From positions 124,001 to 188,000 of the forward strand of contig NZ_SCRH01000033.1 in assembly GCF_004298145.1 (NCBI RefSeq): a DNA stretch of 64,000 nucleotides. The letters run 5' to 3'. Of the stretch, positions 34,328 to 41,781 are shown one piece after another. The stretch comes from Mycobacterium sp. Lineage in GTDB: Bacteria; Actinomycetota; Actinomycetes; Mycobacteriales; Mycobacteriaceae. The notes below the pieces were generated by a model that made no database searches, was not told where the DNA came from, and was given only the letters and a program-made list of their open reading frames with translations. Position 1 is the stretch's first letter; every line of letters begins with the position of its first letter. A program made the translations under genes and the position numbers.

Positions 34328-35518
34328 CTATCCGGCGACCGTGTCGGGCGCGTGCTCTCGGGTGCTGGCCAAGCGGTACTTGTGACTCGGCCTTCCGAAA
34401 GTCGGGTGGCTAAGGGCCCAGGCGCCAGTCTTGAGGACTGCCGACTTGACCCGCGCGGCCGCCCGGCCACGTAGGGCCCACGACTTCGATCGCACGTCAC
34501 GGTCGACCAGCTGGAAGATCCCGTCCTTCCGGCCGAGGCTGATGTGGTTGCCGACATACGACAGCGAGGTCATCGCGATCTTGCGCCCGGTCCGGTCCCC
34601 GATGATCGCGGCCGTCGCCTGCATGCTGGTGAATCCCGCGGACGCGCAGGACATCGGCAACGGCCGACCGTTCTCGCCGATGACGAAGGTGCTGTCACCG
34701 GCAACGTAGACATCCGGGTGCGAGACCGACCGCATCTGACGGTCGACCGTGATCTGGCCATTGGGTTCCACCGCGAGGCCGCTGGCGGCGGCGATCGGAT
34801 GGACGGCGAAGCCGGCGGCCCACACGGTCGCGTCGGAGTCGAAAGCGGTGCCGTCGGCGGCGACCGCCAGCGCCTCCTCGACGCGCTCGATGGTGGTGTG
34901 TTCGTGGACCGTGATTCCAAACCGGTCGACGGCACGCAGGAGGTGACGGCGGGCCTTCGTGCCCAGCCAGCCGCCCAGTTCACCGCTGGTGGCGAGGCTG
35001 ACCCGAAGTCCTGGACGGGATTCGGCGATCTCGGTGGCGGCCTCGATCGCGGTCAGATTGCCTCCGACTACCAGCACCTTCCCGTCCTCGCCCAGCTCAT
35101 CCAGGTGTGCGCGCAGGCGCAGCGCGGACGGCCGCGCGGCCACGTGGAACGCGTGCTCCTCGACGCCCGGAACGCCGTGGTCGGCGGCGGTGCTGCCGAG
35201 CGCGTAGAGGAGGGTGTCATATTTGAGGCGGTCGATGCCCTCGCCGTCGGCGACTGTGACAGTCCGGTGCTCGGCGTCGACGTTCGTTACCAGCGCCAGT
35301 CGTAGCCGGATGCCGGTGCCCGCGAACACCTCCGCCAGCGGCCGGTGGCGGAGATCCTGCCCGGCGGCGAGTTGATGCAGGCGCAGCCGCTCGACGAAAT
35401 CGGGTTCGGCGTTGACGACGGTGACCTCGAAGTCGTCGGAGTGGAGTTGGCGGGCCAGGTATCCGGCGGAGAAGGCACCGGCGTATCCGGCGCCGAGGAC
35501 CACGATGCGGTGCTGCAT
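34328..35518 (-). CDS. FAD-dependent NAD(P)H oxidoreductase, ECF41-associated
   Basis: The 396-residue protein starts at ATG 35518 with the FAD-binding motif VVLGAGYAGAFSAG, and has a second dinucleotide site VLVVGGNLTAIEAA around residue 150 and the closing FAD motif VYVAGDSTFV near 290. It belongs to the pyridine-nucleotide disulfide-type family and resembles type II NADH dehydrogenases or ferredoxin reductases, without redox cysteines. ECF41 sigma genes are known to sit beside carboxymuconolactone decarboxylase, oxidoreductase or epimerase genes, and this fits the oxidoreductase class. It is ten bases upstream of the sigma gene. Confidence 0.87.
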   Translation of the reverse strand: MQHRIVVLGAGYAGAFSAGYLARQLHSDDFEVTVVNAEPDFVERLRLHQLAAGQDLRHRPLAEVFAGTGIRLRLALVTNVDAEHRTVTVADGEGIDRLKYDTLLYALGSTAADHGVPGVEEHAFHVAARPSALRLRAHLDELGEDGKVLVVGGNLTAIEAATEIAESRPGLRVSLATSGELGGWLGTKARRHLLRAVDRFGITVHEHTTIERVEEALAVAADGTAFDSDATVWAAGFAVHPIAAASGLAVEPNGQITVDRQMRSVSHPDVYVAGDSTFVIGENGRPLPMSCASAGFTSMQATAAIIGDRTGRKIAMTSLSYVGNHISLGRKDGIFQLVDRDVRSKSWALRGRAAARVKSAVLKTGAWALSHPTFGRPSHKYRLASTREHAPDTVAG

Positions 35519-35550
35519 GGTTCGTTCTTGTCTGGTTCGCATGCTCCCTG

Positions 35551-35577
35551 AACGAGACAGCCCGCCAATTCCTGACA
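35551..35577 (-). promoter_or_regulatory. Candidate ECF41-type promoter before the oxidoreductase
   Basis: On the minus strand TGTCAGG, 16 bases and CGTT (35577 to 35551) end 32 bases before the oxidoreductase start. The published ECF41 promoter, as I recall it, is TGTCACA-N16-CGTC, so five of seven and three of four bases match with the exact spacing. This would make the unit autoregulated by the sigma factor it encodes. Confidence 0.4.
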
Positions 35578-35918
35578 GCATCAGCCGGTGACGTGGACCA
35601 CCCCCGAGCCTCGCGCAGCGGATGAACTCCATTCCGGAGCACGCCAGCCCGCGCAGGTTCTCGACCTCATCGACGAGTTGCGCTCACGAACCGCGCAAAG
35701 TGTTGGGTGCACAACGCCCAGCATCACGGGAACCCCAAGCCCGATTCCACGAATGCCAGAACTATTGGGCTGAAACGAATCAGGCAGACGGCATCTCGCA
35801 GGTCAACGACAGGCCGCAATGCCAGATCGTACCAACGCGCAAAAGGCCATAATTGGCAAGCGCGTCAGACAATCAGTGCACGCTTGTCAATCTTCGCTGC
35901 AAAATGCCAGCTCATCCT
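35578..35918. other. 341 bases without a gene
   Basis: No frame shows normal codon use or a ribosome-binding site. The composition is more AT-rich than the surrounding genes, as in the neighbouring gene fragments. It probably belongs to the same decayed or acquired segment as the DUF3732 remnant. Confidence 0.4.
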
Positions 35919-36155
35919 TTAACTCCCGTCGGTCGATGAAGGGGGCGCTGGCCACCGATGTTCTACCGCGTTCTGGAACCACCCCTCGTCAACGAGGTCA
36001 GCGTGATCGCTCACGATAATCTGCAACCGCGGCGCAAACGTCTCGACCACGTCGCGCATGACAGTGAACATCGCCAGCACGGCGGCGCGGTCCGCGTCGC
36101 CGACAGTCCCTTCGTTCTTAGCGGCATCCGATGGATAAAAGGCCTGCGGTGGTTG
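35919..36155 (-). pseudogene. C-terminal remnant of a DUF3732 ATPase-like protein
   Basis: The minus-strand frame ending at TAA 35919-35921 reads [17 protein letters not shown] and then a helix with [40 protein letters not shown]. This matches, from memory, the end of DUF3732 proteins, which are large SMC/RecF-like ATPase-type proteins found in accessory and defence-type loci. Upstream codons reach a stop within about 35 codons and lack a start, so only the last 75 residues survive. It lies next to the Fic toxin unit, so this segment may be a hotspot for mobile defence genes. Confidence 0.6.
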
Positions 36156-36381
36156 TAGGTTCTCGCGATCGGCCGCATCTGCCGACTTGTCTGACCTGAG
36201 GTTTTCGTTTCTGTCTCACTGCGGCTGCGTGCGGTTTGTCTCACGAAGCGCTTCATTTTCTAGGAGGCACGCGATCGACGTTGCCGGGTTCTCAGGGCGT
36301 CTTGAATTTCTTCTCTGGTGGCTACGTGGATCGCGGGCGCGCCGTCGCACGCAAACTCTGATCCGTGAATCTCGCAGGGGT

Positions 36382-37005
36382 TTACGGCTCGATCGGCTCC
36401 ACACCGACGAAAGCCGCAAGATCGGCCACGTCTCGGTGTCCGTCGTAAGCCCGAAGCAGCTGGATGTACCGCGTCTTGTCAAGCTCCCAGTCGTATTGCA
36501 GTTCGGTGGGATCTTGAGCTGTCGCGAACACTAAGTCAGCGAGAAACCTTGTGGTACGCCCATTTCCATCCGTAAATGGATGGATGCGCACAGTCTCGGC
36601 GTGCACCACGATACCCAGTTGCCGAGGCGTCCAGTCGTCGGTGTACTCCCATCGGTAAGCGATGGTGTCAAGCGCGCTTCGCAGGTCAACGGCAATCTGC
36701 TCCGGCGGTACGCCGATGTTCAGCTCCAATCGCCGCCACCGTCCGGCCCAGTTCCACACCGGACCGAACATCCGCGTGTGGAGGTCGCGGACAAAGTAGT
36801 CACTGAGGAGCTCGTCGAGCGGCAACGAGCCGTCGAGTGCAGCCGGCATTAGTTCATCGAACACCCGGTCCTGAAGCCCTTGTTCGAGGTCATACACGGC
36901 AGCGCGGGTGATGGGCGTGCCCAGGACGTCGACAACCTCAGGGAGTAGCGCAGTCAGTTCGTCATGTGGAAGTGGGGTCTCACCGTAGCCCGGCGTCAGC
37001 GGCAT
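36382..37005 (-). CDS. fic: Fic-family toxin (AMP transferase)
   Basis: The 207-residue protein carries the complete Fic motif HPFTDGNGRTTR at residues 142-153, with the catalytic His and the anion-hole and Arg residues, so it should be an active adenylyltransferase. The preceding WNWAGRWRRLELNIGV and the helix VVHAETVRIH resemble the mobile mystery protein B branch of the Fic family. There is no inhibitory motif at its own N terminus. Instead a small gene ends at its start (TGATG), which fits a class I Fic toxin with a separate antitoxin. Targets of such toxins include DNA gyrase and topoisomerase IV in known cases. Confidence 0.9.
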   Translation of the reverse strand: MPLTPGYGETPLPHDELTALLPEVVDVLGTPITRAAVYDLEQGLQDRVFDELMPAALDGSLPLDELLSDYFVRDLHTRMFGPVWNWAGRWRRLELNIGVPPEQIAVDLRSALDTIAYRWEYTDDWTPRQLGIVVHAETVRIHPFTDGNGRTTRFLADLVFATAQDPTELQYDWELDKTRYIQLLRAYDGHRDVADLAAFVGVEPIEP

Positions 37006-37178
37006 CAGCGCTTAGGCGGCTGTTGTTTCGCGATGTAGGCCCTCACGGTGGCCGACCGTCTGTAGCCAGCGGGAACCACTCGACCCTCCAATTTGGCGGA
37101 GGCCTTCGTGGCGCGCACCCCTGACTTCTTGACGGCAGCCTTCGACACCACCACCTTCTTTGGTGTCCGGCGTTCCAC
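37005..37178 (-). CDS. Class I Fic antitoxin (VbhA/FicA-like), 57 residues
   Basis: The gene starts at GTG 37176-37178, six bases after a perfect AGAGGAGGT, and its stop overlaps the Fic start as TGATG. The product is a small, very basic protein. Residues 27-32 are SAKLEG, an exact match to the (S/T)xxxE(G/N) inhibitory motif of class I Fic antitoxins; VbhA of Bartonella has SQRLEG at the matching place. In that family the Glu blocks the ATP site of the toxin. The small size and Lys-rich N terminus differ from VbhA, so this may be a distinct subtype. Confidence 0.8.
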   Translation of the reverse strand: MERRTPKKVVVSKAAVKKSGVRATKASAKLEGRVVPAGYRRSATVRAYIAKQQPPKR

Positions 37179-37322
37179 GACTGCACCTCCTCTAAGCCTT
37201 GGCTCATCCTACCGGCCAACCGTGGCCTCTAACCAGGCCGTTTGCGACCCGCGTCCCCGATTTGGCGGTCGCCGACACACCCCGGTATTGAACAGCGTTG
37301 CTGAACCTACAGCAGCTCTACC

Positions 37323-38699
37323 TCACCGCGCCATGTTGGCGAAGCGCGACAGATGCAGCTGGTGCGCGACGGTGACCGTCTTGGTCGGACCGTTGCGGTG
37401 TTTGGCCAGAATGAAATCCGCCTCTCCCCCGCGCGGATCGTCCCGCTCGAACGCGTCCGGCCGGTTCAGCAGGATCACCATGTCCGCGTCCTGCTCCAGC
37501 GATCCCGACTCACGAAGGTCGGACAGCATCGGCTTTTTGTCGGTGCGTTGCTCGGGACCACGGTTGAGCTGGCTGATCGCCACGACGGGAACCTCGAGCT
37601 CCTTGGCCAAAAGCTTGAGCTGGCGCGAGAATTCGGATACCTCTAGCTGGCGCGACTCAACCTTCTTTCCCGACGACATCAGCTGCAGATAATCGACCAC
37701 TACCAGACGCAGGTCGGCTTTCTGCCGCAACCGGCGCGCCTTGGCGCGGATCTCCATCATGGTCAGGTTGGGCGAGTCATCGATATACAGTGGGGCCTCA
37801 CTGATTTCGCTCATCCGCCGCGCCAGCCGCGTCCAGTCTTCGTCGCTCATTCGGCCCGAACGCATATCGGCGAGTTTGATTTTCGCTTCCGCCGACAGCA
37901 GCCGCATGACGATCTCGGACTTGCTCATCTCCAACGAGAAGATGACGCTGGCCATGCGATGCTTGATCGAACACGATCGCAAAAAATCTAATCCCAGCGT
38001 CGATTTCCCCACGCCCGGCCTGGCCGCCACGATGATCATCTGTCCGGCATGCAGACCGTTGGTCACCTCGTCGAGTTCGGTGAAACCGGTCGGCACGCCG
38101 CGCGCCACGCCGCCGTTCGACGCGATGGCATCGATCTCGTCCATCGTCGGCTGCAACAGATCCTCGAGCGGTACGAAATCCTCCGTCGTGCGACGGTCGG
38201 CAACCTCGTAGATCTCCGCCTGCGCGCGGTCGACCACCTCGGCCACATCCGCACCCTCGGCGCCCGCGTAGCCGTACTGGACTACTCGCGTGCCCGCCTC
38301 GACGAGGCGCCGCAGTAGCGCCTTCTCGGCCACGATGGTCGCGTAGTAGCTCGCGTTGGCCGCGGTGGGCACCGTCGAGATCAGCGTATGCAGATATGGC
38401 GCTCCCCCGATCCGGCGCAGTAGGTTGCGGCGGTCCAATTCCGCGGCGACCGTCACGGCATCGGCCGGCTCACCACGCCCATACAGGTCCAGGATCGCGT
38501 CGTAGACGTTCTGGTGCGCGGGGCGGTAGAAGTCTCCGGGCCGCAGCCGCTCGAGCACATCGGCGATGGCGTCCTTGCTCAGCAGCATGCCGCCCAGCAC
38601 GGCCTGCTCCGCCGCGAGATCCTGCGGTGGCTGCCGCCCGAAGTCCTCGCTGGGCGACGAGGAATCCATGCCCGACGTCAGATCATCGACGACCGCCAT
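37323..38699 (-). CDS. dnaB: Replicative DNA helicase DnaB
   Basis: I start at ATG 38699 (MAVVDDLTSGM), preceded by GAAGGGAATCC; a start at 38753 lacks that signal. The 458-residue protein has the N-terminal DnaB domain (AEQAVLGGMLLS), the linker and the RecA-like ATPase core with Walker A ARPGVGKST at residues 226-234 and Walker B LVVVDYLQLM. In M. tuberculosis dnaB is interrupted by an intein near this Walker A; here it is not. The helicase unwinds DNA at the replication fork. It is downstream of rplI with a 530-base gap. Confidence 0.97.
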   Translation of the reverse strand: MAVVDDLTSGMDSSSPSEDFGRQPPQDLAAEQAVLGGMLLSKDAIADVLERLRPGDFYRPAHQNVYDAILDLYGRGEPADAVTVAAELDRRNLLRRIGGAPYLHTLISTVPTAANASYYATIVAEKALLRRLVEAGTRVVQYGYAGAEGADVAEVVDRAQAEIYEVADRRTTEDFVPLEDLLQPTMDEIDAIASNGGVARGVPTGFTELDEVTNGLHAGQMIIVAARPGVGKSTLGLDFLRSCSIKHRMASVIFSLEMSKSEIVMRLLSAEAKIKLADMRSGRMSDEDWTRLARRMSEISEAPLYIDDSPNLTMMEIRAKARRLRQKADLRLVVVDYLQLMSSGKKVESRQLEVSEFSRQLKLLAKELEVPVVAISQLNRGPEQRTDKKPMLSDLRESGSLEQDADMVILLNRPDAFERDDPRGGEADFILAKHRNGPTKTVTVAHQLHLSRFANMAR

Positions 38700-39230
38700 G
38701 GATTCCCTTCGCCCCTTTTCCACGCATCCGAACATACATTCGATAGACGACATTCAGAGTAGGTCCAGGTGCTGACACCCTTCGCCCCAGAGCACCCGCA
38801 CGCCCGGCGCCGGGACGACGTTAGACGTTGCTGGCTACCGGGCAAAAGGGGTGCTGTTCATGAAGCTGTGCATCGTGTGTGCATATCTGTCGACACCTGT
38901 GTTGAGCGGGGTGTGGAGAACCTGTGGATTAATGCAAAGGGCTCGGACATCAGTGCAGATACTGGCCATACAACGCCATGAAATTGGTGTGGACAAGAAT
39001 CCCTACGGCGTGTCGGGCCAGGTTACCGTCCCGGGCGTGTTGGCTTTCCGCCACATTTTCCCAGCGTTACGGGCCGGTAAAGGGGACCGGCGGAAGACAC
39101 CACAGAAATAGTTCGCTAGGGACCGCGTCCGCGACAGTACGGGGCGAAGCGCGGCCACAAGCCCGCAGCGCAACGAAGCCCAGCGGCGGCCGATCAAGGC
39201 CACCGCCGGGAATCAGCAAATGTTGAGCGC
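38700..39230. other. 531 bases without a gene between rplI and dnaB
   Basis: By recall, M. tuberculosis has the unrelated small gene Rv0057 in this gap. Here no frame on either strand has a ribosome-binding site and sound codon use. The DNA around 38850-38990 is AT-rich (for instance CTGTGGATTAATGCAAAGG) and may carry the dnaB promoter. No repeat or RNA gene is evident. Confidence 0.5.
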
Positions 39231-39689
39231 TTAGCTCTGCGCGACTACCTCGACCGCGACCTCGACGTCGACCTCCGGGTGCAGGTGCACCGCCACCGGG
39301 TGGGTACCGAGGGCTTTGATGTGCGACTTGGGCAGCCGGACGATCCGTTTGTCCAGGTTGGGGCCGCCGGCCTTCTTGATCGCGGCGACGACATCGCCGG
39401 CGGTCACCGAACCGAACAGCTTCCCGGAATCCACCGCGGTCTTCACGGGCAGCGAGACCGGCCCCAGCGCCTCGATGGCGGTCTTGAGTTCATTGGCGTG
39501 GCCGAGGTCGCGCACCACCTTGGTTTGGCGGGCCCGGCGGATATCGTCGGCCTGCTTCTGCGCGCCGCGCGAGGCCACGATCGCCAGGCCGCGCGCGAGC
39601 AGGTAGTTGCGGCCGTAGCCGTCCTTGACCTCGACAGTGTCACCGACGGCACCGAGGTGGTCGACGTCAGCCGTCAGAATCAGCTTCAT
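39231..39689 (-). CDS. rplI: 50S ribosomal protein L9
   Basis: The 152-residue protein shows the bL9 layout: N-terminal domain [21 protein letters not shown] with [13 protein letters not shown], a long connecting helix ([12 protein letters not shown]) and the C-terminal domain ([19 protein letters not shown]). Length is normal. It is the last gene of the rpsF-ssb-rpsR-rplI operon, 30 bases behind rpsR. Confidence 0.98.
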   Translation of the reverse strand: MKLILTADVDHLGAVGDTVEVKDGYGRNYLLARGLAIVASRGAQKQADDIRRARQTKVVRDLGHANELKTAIEALGPVSLPVKTAVDSGKLFGSVTAGDVVAAIKKAGGPNLDKRIVRLPKSHIKALGTHPVAVHLHPEVDVEVAVEVVAQS

Positions 39690-39719
39690 CGTTTCGTACT
39701 TTCAGTTGGCCCTCGGCGG

Positions 39720-39974
39720 CTATCGCGCCGAGGAGGTGAAGGGCAGCAGCGCCACTTCGCGGGCATTCTTCACCGCGATCGCGACGTCGCGTTGGTGCTG
39801 CACGCAGTTGCCGGTGACGCGGCGCGCGCGGATCTTGCCGCGCTCACTGATGTACGTGCGCAGCAGCGTGGTGTCCTTGTAGTCGATCGTTTGGCCCTTC
39901 TTGGAGCAGAAGACGCATTTGCGCGCCTTGATCGGCTTTTCCGGTGCCGGGCGCCGCTTGTTGGACTTGGCCAT
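39720..39974 (-). CDS. rpsR: 30S ribosomal protein S18 (zinc-binding, C+ form)
   Basis: The 84-residue bS18 protein has the ribosomal core [20 protein letters not shown] and the cysteine arrangement CVFC at residues 20-23 and CVQHQ near 56, which marks the zinc-binding C+ type (RpsR1). Mycobacteria have a second, cysteine-free copy elsewhere that replaces it when zinc is scarce. It sits between ssb and rplI as usual. Confidence 0.98.
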   Translation of the reverse strand: MAKSNKRRPAPEKPIKARKCVFCSKKGQTIDYKDTTLLRTYISERGKIRARRVTGNCVQHQRDVAIAVKNAREVALLPFTSSAR

Positions 39975-40016
39975 GTCTGTCTTTCTTTCCCTTTTCTACT
40001 ACTGAAGTTCTTTGCG

Positions 40017-40544
40017 TCAGAACGGCGGTTCGTCGTCGCCGCCGCCGAACGAGCCCGATGCCGGCGCGCTGCCCCACGGGTCGTCAGCCGGTGCGCTGGT
40101 CGCCGGTGCCGCCTGCTGGCGGGATCCACCGCCGCCCCCACCGCCGAAGCCGCCGCCACCGCCGCCGCCGCCGCCACTGCGCGAGGCCTTGTTGACCTTG
40201 GCGGTGGCATACCGCAGGGAGGGGCCGATCTCGTCGACCTCGACCTCGAAGACGGTGCGCTTCTCACCTTCACGGGTCTCGAACGAACGCTGCTTGAGCC
40301 GGCCCGTGACGATCACGCGGGAGCCACGGGTAAGGCTTTCGGCGACATTCTCGGCGGCTTCCCGCCAGATATTGCACCGCAGGAACAGCGCCTCGCCGTC
40401 TTTCCACTCGCCGCTTTGGCGGTCATAGATCCGAGGCGTCGACGCCACCGTGAAATTTGCGACGGCGGCACCCGACGGAGTGAACCGCAGTTCAGGGTCT
40501 GCGGTCAGGTTTCCGACAACGGTGATAGTGGTGTCACCAGCCAC
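40017..40544 (-). CDS. ssb: Single-stranded DNA-binding protein
   Basis: The 175-residue protein begins with the OB-fold ([19 protein letters not shown] and [20 protein letters not shown]), followed by a Gly-rich linker ([18 protein letters not shown] region, residues about 122-140) and the acidic tip DDEPPF that recruits replication and repair partners. It lies in the conserved rpsF-ssb-rpsR-rplI operon. The linker's GGC-rich coding also produces long spurious frames on the other strand. Confidence 0.98.
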   Translation of the reverse strand: MAGDTTITVVGNLTADPELRFTPSGAAVANFTVASTPRIYDRQSGEWKDGEALFLRCNIWREAAENVAESLTRGSRVIVTGRLKQRSFETREGEKRTVFEVEVDEIGPSLRYATAKVNKASRSGGGGGGGGGFGGGGGGGSRQQAAPATSAPADDPWGSAPASGSFGGGDDEPPF

Positions 40545-40650
40545 AGTTTCCTCCTCGTTCCGCCGCTCCGGTAGTGGATGTCATGAGCGTGTTCTCGCTG
40601 AAGCCTACGCAGGTGCACCCCGCCGTGGGTCCACGGCGCGGCCACGATTG

Positions 40651-40941
40651 TTAGTGCTTGTCGGTGCGCATCACCTTGGTGCGCAGGACCGACTCGTTGA
40701 GGCTCAGCTGGCGGTCGAGTTCGGACACCGTCGCCGGCTCGGCTTTCAGGTCGACGACGACATAGATGCCTTCGGCGTGCTTGGCGATCTCGTAGGCCAG
40801 CCGGCGGCGGCCCCAGATGTCAACCTTGTCGACAGATCCACCATCCTTGCGGACGACGTTGAGGAACGTCTCCAAGGACGGGGCAACGGTGCGCTCGTCG
40901 AGCGTGGGGTCAAGAATGACCATGATTTCGTATGGACGCAT
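40651..40941 (-). CDS. rpsF: 30S ribosomal protein S6
   Basis: The 96-residue bS6 protein has the typical start [12 protein letters not shown] and the central [20 protein letters not shown], with normal length. It is the first gene of the operon that continues with ssb, rpsR and rplI. A ribosome-binding site AGGAGGTGGTGAGG lies just before the ATG. Confidence 0.98.
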   Translation of the reverse strand: MRPYEIMVILDPTLDERTVAPSLETFLNVVRKDGGSVDKVDIWGRRRLAYEIAKHAEGIYVVVDLKAEPATVSELDRQLSLNESVLRTKVMRTDKH

Positions 40942-41075
40942 GGAAACCTCACCACCTCCTCTGGTCTCAAACGGCCACGGTCGATCCGTGGCAGGAGGGT
41001 CGCCTGCGTCGGCAACCGCCCCAGGCTACCGGATACCGGGCTGACCAGAAAAATCCGGGCAATGGGGCAACCTCG

Positions 41076-41717
41076 CTATTGCCGGGCGGTCGAGTATTCC
41101 TTGGCCCTGGCCACCGTCCCCGGGTCGGCCTTGGCGAGCGCACCGGAGTCGAAGGGCGGCTGCGGGTCGTATTCGATGAGCAGCTGCGCGGCCTGCGCGG
41201 CCTGGCGATCGACGAGCAACTCCACCAGACGTAAGGCCATGTCGATGCCGCTGGACACCCCGGCGGCGGTGACGATCCGCTGCGGTAGGTGTTCGACCAC
41301 TCGCTCGGCTACATAGTGGGCGCCCAAATCGTTGAGTAGGTCGGCGGCTTTCCAGTGGGTGGTGGCGGTCAACCCGTCCAGCAAGCCGGCGGCGGCCAGC
41401 AGCAGCGCGCCGGTGCACACCGAGGTGGTGAACGCGGTGTTCGGATGTACCGCCTGCAGCCAGGCCCGGACGGCCTCATCGTGGATCAGCTGGCGGGTGC
41501 CGATGCCGCCGGGGAACACCACCACATCCGGTGCGCTCACCTCGTCGAACGTGGCGTCGCAGCTGATGCCGAGCATTCCGTTCTCGGTTCGCACCTCACC
41601 CCGGCGGTGTCCGACGAACACGACGTCGATCGACGGGATGCGTTGCAGCACCTCGTAGGGACCCACCGCGTCGAGCGCGGTGAAGCGCGGAAAGATCGGA
41701 ATCGCGACCTGTGTCAT
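41076..41717 (-). CDS. DJ-1/PfpI-family protein, isonitrile hydratase-like
   Basis: The 213-residue protein has the class I glutamine amidotransferase-like fold of PfpI proteins. FTALDAVGPYEVL with its Asp and FTTSVCTGALLLAA with the nucleophile-elbow Cys are as in isonitrile hydratases and related DJ-1 members. By recall it lies where M. tuberculosis has Rv0052. It may hydrate or detoxify small reactive compounds, but the activity is unproven. It is 64 bases downstream of the glycosyltransferase gene. Confidence 0.88.
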   Translation of the reverse strand: MTQVAIPIFPRFTALDAVGPYEVLQRIPSIDVVFVGHRRGEVRTENGMLGISCDATFDEVSAPDVVVFPGGIGTRQLIHDEAVRAWLQAVHPNTAFTTSVCTGALLLAAAGLLDGLTATTHWKAADLLNDLGAHYVAERVVEHLPQRIVTAAGVSSGIDMALRLVELLVDRQAAQAAQLLIEYDPQPPFDSGALAKADPGTVARAKEYSTARQ

Positions 41718-41781
41718 GGCGCCACTCCTCCGATCCCGGCTTGAAAGCTGTCCGAGCCGGCATCATCGTCGCCGGCGCGCG

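Noticed and set aside
37200..37320. tRNA-like stem in the gap before dnaB's end
   Set aside because: The sequence does not fold into acceptor, D and T arms with conserved bases.
38769..39111. Possible Rv0057-type gene between rplI and dnaB
   Set aside because: The short frames lack sensible codon use and do not resemble a known protein.
39279..40574. Open frame of 431 codons on the plus strand
   Set aside because: It runs antisense across rplI, rpsR and ssb, and its long Ala/Ala-rich part comes from the Gly-rich linker of SSB.
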